A DNA stretch of 64,000 nucleotides from contig NZ_CP088923.1 in NCBI RefSeq assembly GCF_021545845.1, positions 372,001 through 436,000 on the forward strand. Direction: 5' to 3'. Shown piece after piece: positions 9,950 to 19,171 of this stretch. Both the position numbers and the translations under genes were made by a program. Within the stretch, counting starts at the first letter, position 1; each line of letters begins with the position of its first letter. Below the pieces are notes generated by a model that was given only the letters and a program-made list of their open reading frames with translations, did no database searches and was not told the origin of the DNA. This stretch comes from Rhodanobacter thiooxydans. Its GTDB lineage: Bacteria; Pseudomonadota; Gammaproteobacteria; Xanthomonadales; Rhodanobacteraceae.

Positions 9950-10395
9950 GGGATTCGGGATTCGGGATTCGGGATTCGTAGGAGCGAGAGCCGGCTTTGC
10001 ATCAGTCACCTCTCTTGGCTTCGATGGATCGGATAAGCGCGTTGAGTTTGGCAAACACTCGATCGGTCAGCTCGGTTACGTCATTTGCGCCGGAGACATA
10101 GGCGAGTCGTTCGGCGATTTGCAGTTGCGTGTCCAGTTCGGACAAGGAGCCGCGAGCCATGGACAGGAACCGCAGATACTCAGGTGTGGATCGGCGGGCC
10201 GCACCCTCCGCAATGTTCGACGGGATGCTGATCGCGGCACGCCGCAGTTGCGAAGTGAGCGTAAAACGTTCGGAGTCCGGGAAACCGGCACTGATTCGAT
10301 AAATGGCTTCGACAAGGTCCATGGCATCGCGCCACACTTCAAGCTGGTGGTGTGGCCGCTTTGCCGAATCCCGAATCCCCATTCCCGAATCCCGG
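9950..10395. mobile_element. inverted heptamer-repeat element carrying a four-helix-bundle gene
   Basis: The left arm is four exact tandem copies of GGGATTC (9950-9977), directly against the accC start codon. The right arm (10364-10395) has the inverse units, CCGAATCCCGAATCCCC then ATTCCCGAATCCCGG, ending next to the accB stop codon. Between them lies one complete gene (10002-10382) whose ATG falls within the right arm. The design matches the gene-less elements at 5951-6094 and 16161-16278. That the unit moves as a cassette is inference: no transposase or target duplication is visible. Confidence 0.6.
10002..10382 (-). CDS. four-helix-bundle protein, S23/IVS type
   Basis: A 126-residue protein of the family called 23S rRNA-intervening-sequence (S23) protein. 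Signature parts: [39 protein letters not shown], then [29 protein letters not shown]. Family members form pentameric helical bundles; relatives occur within 23S rRNA intervening sequences of Leptospira and Coxiella and, as Avd, in diversity-generating retroelements. The role of free-standing copies is unknown. The first residues MGIRDSA are encoded by the repeat arm, so the start may lie there or further in. It interrupts the accB-accC pair on the same strand. No reverse transcriptase is nearby. Confidence 0.88.
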   Translation of the reverse strand: MGIRDSAKRPHHQLEVWRDAMDLVEAIYRISAGFPDSERFTLTSQLRRAAISIPSNIAEGAARRSTPEYLRFLSMARGSLSELDTQLQIAERLAYVSGANDVTELTDRVFAKLNALIRSIEAKRGD

Positions 10396-10399
10396 CCGC

Positions 10400-10858
10400 T
10401 CAGCCAATCACGAACATGGGTTCGTCGAATTCCACCGGCTGGCCGTTCTCGACCAGGATCGCCTGCACGGTGCCGGCCACGTCGGCCTCGATCTGGTTGA
10501 ACATCTTCATCGCCTCGATGATGCCCAGCGTCTCGCCGGCCTTGACCTGCTGGCCGACCTTGACGAAGGCGGGCGTGCCCGGGGTGGCCGAGGCGTAGAA
10601 GGTGCCGACCATCGGTGCCTTCACCACATGGCCTGCCGGCAGCGCATCCACGGCGGGCGCCTCGACGGCGACCGCCGGTGCGGCAGCGACCGGTGCGGCG
10701 GCCACGGCGACCGGGGCCACTGGCGCGGCGGCGACCGGTGCGGCGTTCTTCGGCACGCGCGACAGGCGCACGACTTCCTCGCCTTCCTTGATTTCCAGCT
10801 CGGCGAGGTTGGATTCCTCGAGCAAGTCGATCAGCTTCTTGATTTTGCGCAAATCCAT
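10400..10858 (-). CDS. accB: biotin carboxyl carrier protein of acetyl-CoA carboxylase
   Basis: Carries biotin between biotin carboxylase and carboxyltransferase. It is 152 residues: a conserved N-terminal helix ([23 protein letters not shown]), an Ala/Pro/Val-rich flexible linker (about 38-75) and a biotinyl domain whose [12 protein letters not shown] contains the biotinylated lysine. The ATG is at 10858. aroQ lies 75 bp upstream on the same strand, the common aroQ-accB-accC order. An inserted element follows the stop codon before accC, which could uncouple the two subunits' expression. Confidence 0.97.
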   Translation of the reverse strand: MDLRKIKKLIDLLEESNLAELEIKEGEEVVRLSRVPKNAAPVAAAPVAPVAVAAAPVAAAPAVAVEAPAVDALPAGHVVKAPMVGTFYASATPGTPAFVKVGQQVKAGETLGIIEAMKMFNQIEADVAGTVQAILVENGQPVEFDEPMFVIG

Positions 10859-10933
10859 CGGATCAGCCTTTGGTCAGTCAGGCCACCGCCGCGGTGGCTG
10901 GGAGTTGAATGGGGTGGCCGCGTGGCCGCGGCA

Positions 10934-11386
10934 TCAGGGAACGCGGCCGGCCTGCAGCCGCTGCAGCGCGACGTCCAGCGCCAGCCGGTAGCTGTCGGCG
11001 CCGAAGCCGCAGATCAGGCCGAGCGCGATGTCGGACAGATAGGACTGGTGGCGAAACGGCTCGCGGGCGAACACGTTCGACAGGTGCAGCTCGATGAACG
11101 GAATCGCCACGGCGGCGAACGCGTCGCGCAGCGCGATGCTGGTGTGGGTGAACGCGCCGGCGTTGCACAGGACCATCGCGGTGCCGTCGTCACGGCCCTG
11201 GTGGATGCGCCCGACCAGCTCATGCTCGGCGTTGGACTGGAACCAGACCAGCTCGTGCCCGGCCGCGCGCGCCCGCTCGGCCAGCTGCTGGTTGATCTCG
11301 GCCAGGGTCTCGTGGCCGTAGATGTGCGGCTCGCGCGCGCCCAGTAGGTTGAGGTTGGGTCCGTGCAGGACCAGGATTTTCGCCAC
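10934..11386 (-). CDS. aroQ: type II 3-dehydroquinate dehydratase
   Basis: Converts 3-dehydroquinate to 3-dehydroshikimate in aromatic amino acid synthesis. The 150 residues fit the type II dodecameric enzyme. Seen: [21 protein letters not shown] with the catalytic Tyr and Arg lid, then [15 protein letters not shown] and the terminal substrate-contacting [25 protein letters not shown]. First gene of the aroQ-accB run. The 133-bp gap upstream, after the thioredoxin-like gene, is where its promoter should be; I saw no convincing -35/-10 pair. Confidence 0.96.
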   Translation of the reverse strand: MAKILVLHGPNLNLLGAREPHIYGHETLAEINQQLAERARAAGHELVWFQSNAEHELVGRIHQGRDDGTAMVLCNAGAFTHTSIALRDAFAAVAIPFIELHLSNVFAREPFRHQSYLSDIALGLICGFGADSYRLALDVALQRLQAGRVP

Positions 11387-11519
11387 GGTGGTGTTCCGGC
11401 CAGCGTCCGGGGGATCCGGAACCGGGCGCAGTGTGCACGCAGTCTAGGATGTTGTCCAGTTCGCTGCAGATCGGCGATGTTTGGCGGAGAAGCGTTGGAT
11501 TTCCGTGCGTGGGCGTATG

Positions 11520-12059
11520 TCAGTGCCCGACCTGCGCCGGCGCCAGCCACCGCACCAGCTGCGCGGGCGGGAGCGGGCCGGCATGCGTGGCCAAAATGCG
11601 CCCATCGGCGTCGATCAGCACGCTATAAGGCAACACCTGACGCGTATTGCCGAGTTTCAATGAGGTGCTGGGTGGGCCAAGATCGCCGATCAGGATGGGG
11701 TAATCCACCGCATGTGCGGCCAAAAAGGCGCGAACGTGCGCAGGCTCATCCATTGCAATTCCAACCACGATCGCCCCCTGTTCGCCGAACTTGGCCTGGG
11801 CCTCGGCCAACGCCGGCATCTCCTGCAGGCATGGCGCGCACCAGCTGGCCCAGAAATTCAGCAGCACCCGGCGGCCGCGGTAATCGTCCAGCCGGTGCGG
11901 CTTGCCATCCAGGTCGGGCAGCACCAGCGGCGGCAGCGGCTGGCCGAGCAGGCTTGGCGGCGGCGAATCGACTTGCCGCTGGTGGCGTTGCGCGTAGCCG
12001 CCCAGCGCGGCGGCCAGCACCGCCAGGCCGATGATCAGCCAGTTGCTGCGGCTCAGCAT
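11520..12059 (-). CDS. TlpA-like membrane-anchored thioredoxin
   Basis: A 179-residue protein with one N-terminal membrane anchor (NWLIIGLAVLAAALGGYA) and a periplasmic AhpC/TSA-thioredoxin domain. The active site is WASWCAPCLQEMPAL, a CAPC redox pair typical of TlpA/ResA reductases, followed by LPYSVLIDADGRILATHAG with the cis-Pro loop. It probably reduces periplasmic disulfides with electrons from DsbD: its ATG overlaps the dsbD stop (TGATG), indicating translational coupling. Its client could be cytochrome c apoproteins or other thiol proteins; the sequence does not decide. Confidence 0.9.
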   Translation of the reverse strand: MLSRSNWLIIGLAVLAAALGGYAQRHQRQVDSPPPSLLGQPLPPLVLPDLDGKPHRLDDYRGRRVLLNFWASWCAPCLQEMPALAEAQAKFGEQGAIVVGIAMDEPAHVRAFLAAHAVDYPILIGDLGPPSTSLKLGNTRQVLPYSVLIDADGRILATHAGPLPPAQLVRWLAPAQVGH

Positions 12060-14248
12060 CAGCGCGTCGCTTCGGTCAGCGCCTGCTCGACCATCGAGTA
12101 GGTCAGCACGGTGGGCAGCTGTCGGCCCGGTCCGAGGTTTTTCGGGAACACCACGTACAGCGGCACACCGGGCGAGTGGTATTCCTGCAGGAAGGCGCTG
12201 ATGGCCGGGTTGACGTCGGTCCAGTCGCCCTTCATGTAGACCGTGTCGGTGCGCCTGAGCAGGTTGCGGAACGCCTGCGTGTTCAGCACCGCGTGCTCGT
12301 TCGCCTTGCAGGTGACGCACCAGTCGGCGGTGATGTCGACGAACACCGGGGTGCCGGCGGCGCGCAATTCGGTAAGTTTCTGCGGGCTGTAGGCGACCAC
12401 GCCCTGCTCGGCCGTGGCGGCCGCCGACGGCGGTGGCACGTGGGCCAGCAGGTACAGCGGCGCCAGGGTGGCGAGCGCCAGCATTACCACCGCGACCTTG
12501 CTGGCCGCGCCGCGCGAGCGGCTGCGCTCGAACCACCACAGCGTCATCGCCAGCAGCACCATCGCCACCAGCACCAGGCCGACCGCGTCGGCGCCGCGCT
12601 GGTTCGCCAGCACCCAGACCAGCCAGGCGGCGGTGAGGAACATCGGGAACGCCAGCACCTGCTTCAGCGTTTCCATCCAGCGCCCCGGCTTCGGCAGCAG
12701 GCGCGCCAGCGCGGGCACGAAGCCGACCGCCAGGAACGGCAGCGCCAACCCCACGCCCAGCACAATGAACACCAGCAGCGCCGACAGCATCGGCGCGGCG
12801 AACGCATAGGCCAGCGCGCTGCCCATGAACGGCGCGGTGCACGGGCTGGCCACCACCACCGCCAGCACGCCAGTGAAGAAGTCACCGGCCGGCCCGGAAC
12901 GCGATGCCAGCGACGCGCCGGTGTTGCCCAGCGAGGCGCCGAACTGCACCACGCCGGACATCGACAGGCCTACCGCCAGCATCACGCAGGCCAGCACGCC
13001 CACCAGCAGCGGCTGCTGCAACTGCGAGCCCCAGCCCAGCGCATGACCCGCGGCGCGCAGGGCGAGGATGCCCAGCCCAAGCGCGGCAAAGCTGCACAGC
13101 ACGCCGGCGGTGTAGAACAGCGCATGGCGGCGCGCGGTGGCGCGGTTCTCGCCGCTTTCCAGCACGCTGACCGCCTTGATCGACAGCACCGGCAGCACAC
13201 ACGGCATCAGGTTCAGCACCAGGCCGCCGCCCAGCGCCAGCAGCAGGGCGGCGAGTAGGCTGACCTGCAATGGGCCGCCGACAAGATCGGCCGGTGGCAG
13301 CTCCGGCGCCGGTGTGCCGGCCGTTGCCGCACCGCTGTTCAGCTCGATGTCCACCGTGCGCGTCATCAGCGGATAGCACAGGCCGCCGTCCTGGCAGCCC
13401 TGGAAACTCGCCTGCAGCGCGAGATGCGTGCGGCCGGCCAGGTCGCCCTCCACCGTCACCGGCAGTTCGACCTGGTCGAAGTAGACGATGACCTCGCCGT
13501 AATGTTCATCGCGATGCGCGACGCCGGGCGGCCACGCGGGCGTCAGCGTGAGACCAGCGGCGTCGGCGAGCTTCAGCGCGGTCTGGTCGCGGTACAGGTA
13601 GTAGCCCTTCGGCATCGTCCAGCGCAGCAACAGGTGTTTGGGACCCTGCGCCAGCGCCTCGAAGTGGAACGCCTGCTCGGTCGGCAGCGGTGCGCCCACC
13701 GCGGTCGTACCGGTGCTGCTGCCCAGCCGGCTGAGTGCCGCACCCAATGCATTGCCGGCCGCCGGCGTCGCCGCCACGCCGGCGTTGGCCGGCAGCGGCA
13801 GGTCCAGCTTCTCGGTATGCGGCGGATAGCAGATCTTCGGGTCGACCTCGTGGCAGCCCTGGTATTGCACGCTCAGGGTGAGTCGCGTGGTGCCGGCGGC
13901 GACCGTGTACGGGATGCTGGCGTCGACGCCGTGGCGGTAGGTTTCCACGTCGCCGAGATACTCGTCGTGGTCCTTCCTGCCGTCCGGCAGCTGCGCCTCG
14001 CCGAGCGTGACGCCGTCGCCGCCCTTGAACTTCATGCGGCCGCGGTAGAGGTAGTAGTCCGGTGCGATGGTCCAGTGCAGCTTCAGCACGCCCGGGGTGC
14101 TGGTGTCGGCGCTGAGCTTGTAGGCCTCGGTCACCGGCAGCAGGCTTTCCGTGTCCTGCGCCGGCGCGGGCGCGGTGCACAGCAGGCCGAGCAGCAGCAG
14201 GGCCAGTGCGGGCAGGCGGGCGGCCAGGCGGCCGGAGATCAGGCGCAT
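12059..14248 (-). CDS. dsbD: thiol:disulfide interchange protein DsbD with two N-terminal domains
   Basis: Moves electrons from cytosolic thioredoxin across the inner membrane to periplasmic thiol proteins. It is 729 residues, far longer than E. coli DsbD (565). A signal peptide is followed by two consecutive nDsbD-like immunoglobulin-fold domains: about 35-150 with Cys132 and Cys140 (QGCHEVDPKICYPP), and about 190-305 with Cys285 and Cys291 (QGCQDGGLCYP, the E. coli spacing). Next comes an eight-helix transmembrane domain with LNLMPCVLPVLSIKAV and ASPCTAPFMGSALAY, then a C-terminal thioredoxin domain with DWCVTCKANE. All redox cysteines are present. It is downstream of a DMT transporter and cutA. 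Confidence 0.95.
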   Translation of the reverse strand: MRLISGRLAARLPALALLLLGLLCTAPAPAQDTESLLPVTEAYKLSADTSTPGVLKLHWTIAPDYYLYRGRMKFKGGDGVTLGEAQLPDGRKDHDEYLGDVETYRHGVDASIPYTVAAGTTRLTLSVQYQGCHEVDPKICYPPHTEKLDLPLPANAGVAATPAAGNALGAALSRLGSSTGTTAVGAPLPTEQAFHFEALAQGPKHLLLRWTMPKGYYLYRDQTALKLADAAGLTLTPAWPPGVAHRDEHYGEVIVYFDQVELPVTVEGDLAGRTHLALQASFQGCQDGGLCYPLMTRTVDIELNSGAATAGTPAPELPPADLVGGPLQVSLLAALLLALGGGLVLNLMPCVLPVLSIKAVSVLESGENRATARRHALFYTAGVLCSFAALGLGILALRAAGHALGWGSQLQQPLLVGVLACVMLAVGLSMSGVVQFGASLGNTGASLASRSGPAGDFFTGVLAVVVASPCTAPFMGSALAYAFAAPMLSALLVFIVLGVGLALPFLAVGFVPALARLLPKPGRWMETLKQVLAFPMFLTAAWLVWVLANQRGADAVGLVLVAMVLLAMTLWWFERSRSRGAASKVAVVMLALATLAPLYLLAHVPPPSAAATAEQGVVAYSPQKLTELRAAGTPVFVDITADWCVTCKANEHAVLNTQAFRNLLRRTDTVYMKGDWTDVNPAISAFLQEYHSPGVPLYVVFPKNLGPGRQLPTVLTYSMVEQALTEATR

Positions 14249-14320
14249 CGCGATTCCAGTGGCACAACGGCAGGACAGCCATTATGGACCATGCCGATCG
14301 CGCTTCCGTTCCTTACGGCC

Positions 14321-15217
14321 TTATGCCTCCTCGGGGGCCAGCGCTGGCGCGGCGCGCCGTGTGCGCACCAGCCCGGTGGTGAGCGCGGTGCCGAGCAGGA
14401 TCACCGCGCAGCCGCCGAGCAGGCGCGCGCTCACCGGCTCGCCCAGCAGCAGCGCACCCCACAGCACGCCGAACGCCGGGATCAGGTACGGGATCACCAT
14501 GATCCGCGTCGCGCCGACCCGCGCCAGCACCCAGAAGAACAGCACGTAGGCCAGCGCCGTGCACAGCACGGCCAGCCCCGCGGCGGCCAGCCAGGCCTGC
14601 AGCGGCGGTGGCTGCGCCGGCCACGCCAGCAGCGTGGTCGGCAACAGCAGCAGCGCGGCCACCATGTGGCTGCCGACCGTCACCACCAGCGGCGTCACCC
14701 GGCCCAGACGCAGGTGGGTGTAATGCACCGCAAAGCCGTACAGCACGGTGGCGGCGACGCAGGCCAGCAGCGCCACGCCCGCGCCCGGCCCCAGCGCGAG
14801 GCTGCCCTCAGCCAGCCAGACCACGCCGGCAAAGCCGATCGCCAGCCCGGCGCCGCGCCATACATCCAGTCGCTGGCCCAGCCACAGCCAGCCGATCAGC
14901 GCGGCGAACATCGGCGTCATGCCGTCGATGATCGAGGCCACGCCCGCCGGCAGGCTGCGCGTGGCGAAGGTGAACAGCACGAACGGCAGCGCCGAGTTGG
15001 TCAGCCCGACCACCGCGATCGGCCACCAGTGCGCCCGCCATTCGGCCAACCGCGCACGCGAGACCAGCAGCGGCAGGAAGCACAGCGCGGCGCCGATCGC
15101 GCGCAGCCCGGCCAGCGGCAGCGCGCCGAAGGCGCCGGCACCCATGCGCATGAACAGGAACGAGCCGCCCCACAGGGCGCCCAGCGACAGCAGCACAGCG
15201 TAGTCGATCTTCTTCAT
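14321..15217 (-). CDS. EamA/DMT-superfamily transporter
   Basis: A 298-residue integral membrane protein with about ten hydrophobic helices in two repeated EamA halves, the drug/metabolite transporter design. The N-terminal half starts AVLLSLGALWGGSFLFMRMG, a typical EamA first helix. The second half ends AFGVLWGALLLGEPVSARLLGGCAVILLGTAL. The substrate is not predictable. It lies between cutA and dsbD; in E. coli those two are adjacent, so this gene looks like an insertion into the cutA-dsbD pair. Confidence 0.88.
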   Translation of the reverse strand: MKKIDYAVLLSLGALWGGSFLFMRMGAGAFGALPLAGLRAIGAALCFLPLLVSRARLAEWRAHWWPIAVVGLTNSALPFVLFTFATRSLPAGVASIIDGMTPMFAALIGWLWLGQRLDVWRGAGLAIGFAGVVWLAEGSLALGPGAGVALLACVAATVLYGFAVHYTHLRLGRVTPLVVTVGSHMVAALLLLPTTLLAWPAQPPPLQAWLAAAGLAVLCTALAYVLFFWVLARVGATRIMVIPYLIPAFGVLWGALLLGEPVSARLLGGCAVILLGTALTTGLVRTRRAAPALAPEEA

Positions 15218-15280
15218 CTTGGGGAGGCGGCAGCGGGGTGGCGAAGATGCAATTTAACGCCCTGCCGCTGACAAGGATTG

Positions 15281-15625
15281 TCAGCAGTCTTGCGCTGCCT
15301 CGCCGGTCGCCTCGCGCACCCAGTCCAGGTAGGCCGCGTGGCCGCGCTCCACCGGTACCGCGACCAGCTCGGGCAGCTCGTACGGGTGCAGTTGGAGCAG
15401 GCGGCTTTTCAGCGCGTCGAAGCGGACGGCAGTGGTCTTGATCAGCAGCAGTTCCTCGCGGTCCTGGCTCACCGCGCCCTGCCAGCGGTAGGTGGAGTGG
15501 ACGCCGGGCAGGCGGTTGACGCAGGCGGCCAGCCGCTCGCCGACCAGGGCTTCGGCGATCGCCTGGGCGCTGGCGGCGTCGGGACAGCTGCAATAGCAGA
15601 GCAGGACGGTGGCGGGGTCGGTCAT
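15281..15625 (-). CDS. cutA: divalent-cation tolerance protein CutA
   Basis: A small trimeric cytosolic protein (114 residues) linked to copper tolerance in E. coli. Seen: LLCYCSCPDAASAQAIAEALVGERLAACVN, STYRWQGAVSQDREELLLIKTT and HPYELPELVAVPVERGHAAYLDWV, the three conserved CutA blocks. The ATG at 15625 was chosen because conservation begins there; the frame continues to a TTG at 15712 with unlike sequence. It is divergent from groES. Confidence 0.94.
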   Translation of the reverse strand: MTDPATVLLCYCSCPDAASAQAIAEALVGERLAACVNRLPGVHSTYRWQGAVSQDREELLLIKTTAVRFDALKSRLLQLHPYELPELVAVPVERGHAAYLDWVREATGEAAQDC

Positions 15626-15743
15626 GCCTGAAGCGTACCCGGGTCGCGCCGGCCGTGCGTGGCCATGGGCGATTTGGCGGCCAGCCCTTGAAACGGAGCC
15701 CGGTCCGCCCAATTAGCTGCTGCATCCCCGGTTCGCCAAGCTC

Positions 15744-17937
<2,194 letters not shown>

Positions 17938-18027
17938 GTATCCCCCGCCGTTGCGCGGCGACGGATCAACTCGGCGCGTTCGAGCGGCAGGGCTGCCGCT
18001 CAACGCACCGGAAATCCAAGGCAACAC

Positions 18028-18055
18028 GAAAAACCCCGCTACGGCGGGGTTTTTC
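18028..18055 (+). terminator. rho-independent terminator after groEL
   Basis: AAAAACCCCGC and GCGGGGTTTTT form a perfect stem around TACG, ending in a T run. It lies about 90 bp past the groEL stop. Confidence 0.92.
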
Positions 18056-18408
18056 TTTGGCCGCGTTGCGGCCTCGCCGTAGTGGCATGTTGTTGCATGC
18101 ATCAAAAATGTTGTCGTGCTGCCGGCGAACGGACAGGGACGAGTCGATGAAATGCGGCGGGTTCCCGCGCCGGCTCAGGCGGCAGGGCGTGAGCTTCGAG
18201 CCGGTGCTTGGAAATGCATTCGACGAGACCGTTGCCGCGCCGGGTATGGCAGCTTCCCTGGCGATGAGCTTGGATGCCGCGTACTTTGCTACAGGTATCG
18301 ACCATTGGCACAACCGCCGCCCCGACGATTGATTGGTACGCCTGCGCATCGCAGACAGGTCTCGCGGAGGGGCGGAAAGCCTTCGCGTCCAGTGTCGGCA
18401 GCAAAGTA
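18056..18408. other. stretch with no supported gene
   Basis: About 350 bp between the groEL terminator and the terminator of the next, opposite-strand gene. Several short frames are open on both strands, the longest about 100 codons, but none has a convincing ribosome site or resembles a known family. The region is less G+C-rich than the flanking genes. A short unrecognised gene or RNA cannot be excluded. Confidence 0.4.
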
Positions 18409-18440
18409 AAAGCCCCGGGAGTTGCCTCCCGAGGCTTGGC
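18409..18440 (-). terminator. terminator of the exported Ala/His-rich protein gene
   Basis: On the minus strand AAGCCTCGGGAG, TTGC-type loop and CTCCCGGGGCTT form a stem with one mismatch, followed by TTTTACTTT. It begins about 20 bp after the stop codon at 18462. Confidence 0.75.
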
Positions 18441-18461
18441 GTTGCCGCATTCGCCGAAGGC

Positions 18462-18995
18462 TCAGTGCCCGTGGGCGTGGGCATTGCCGCTGACGTGGGC
18501 GTTGCCGCTGGCGTTGACGCCCCGCACGGCGTCACCGATCGAGCCGGCCGCGCGGTCGGTGGACTGGATCGCCGCATGTGCGTCGTCGCGCACCTCGCCG
18601 CCCACGCCCCGGCCCATCTCGCCAGCCTTGCCGGCATTGGCGGCGGTATCGAGGCCTTCGCCCGCGTCGGCGTTGGCGCCGGCATGCGCGTCGCCGGCGC
18701 CCGCTTCGATCGTGTCGTTGGCATCCGCGTCGGTGCCGGCGTGGTCGTCGATGTCCGAGCGGGTCTTGTCGACGGTCTTGCGGGCATGCTGTTTTACGTG
18801 GGAACTGCTGCGATGCAGGGTCCGTTCCGTCTGGGTGGTGGCCTGATCGGCGGCGTGGATGGCGCCGGGTGCGGCGACGCCGGCACGGATACCGGCATCG
18901 GCCCGGGTGCCGCCGCCCAGGTGGGCTTGGGCGAAAGCGGATGCGGTGAATACGCTGGCACCGATGACGAGCACGGAAAGCATGGTCTTGCGCAT
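18462..18995 (-). CDS. exported Ala/Gly/Asp/His-rich protein of unknown function
   Basis: A 177-residue protein with a clear signal peptide (MRKTMLSVLVIGASVFTASAFA). The mature part is low-complexity, rich in Ala, Gly, Asp and His, and contains HVKQHARKTVDKTRSDIDDH and a terminal SGNAHVSGNAHAHGH. No enzyme motif is visible. The His clusters at the C-terminus could bind metal; that is inference. The start at 18995 has GGAGG upstream. It stands alone with its own terminator. I do not recognise the family. Confidence 0.65.
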   Translation of the reverse strand: MRKTMLSVLVIGASVFTASAFAQAHLGGGTRADAGIRAGVAAPGAIHAADQATTQTERTLHRSSSHVKQHARKTVDKTRSDIDDHAGTDADANDTIEAGAGDAHAGANADAGEGLDTAANAGKAGEMGRGVGGEVRDDAHAAIQSTDRAAGSIGDAVRGVNASGNAHVSGNAHAHGH

Positions 18996-19080
18996 GGGAT
19001 GAGCCTCCACGATAGGGGAAAGGCCGCCGAGCACGCCCCTGCGCGCCGCTCTGCGGGCAGGTCGAACCTAGGCGTCGCTG

Positions 19081-19143
19081 GCGAACTGTCGTCTGAACGT
19101 GGGGTCGCCGCCTTCAGCCGCCGGACAGTTCGCTGAACGGCGA
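19081..19143. repeat. spaced inverted repeat
   Basis: GCGAACTGTC (19081-19090) and GACAGTTCGC (19134-19143) are perfect 10-bp inverse copies 43 bp apart, between the exported-protein gene and the 3' end of the sulfatase gene. No T run follows, so it is not an obvious terminator; it could be a longer mRNA hairpin or chance. Confidence 0.5.
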
Positions 19144-19171
19144 TCCCGACGCCGGCGCCGAATCCCTCGCG

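Noticed and set aside
9978..10001. GTAGGAGCGAGAGCCGGCTTTGC next to the accC repeat arm as a third REP-like element
   Set aside because: Only the first few bases match the 95-97 bp palindrome, and no inverse partner was found; too short to call.
10002..10382. A diversity-generating retroelement, because Avd belongs to the four-helix-bundle family
   Set aside because: No reverse transcriptase, template repeat or variable repeat is present nearby.
18057..18332. 91-codon frame after the groEL terminator
   Set aside because: No ribosome site, no recognisable family, overlapping frames of similar length on both strands; left as an unassigned gap.
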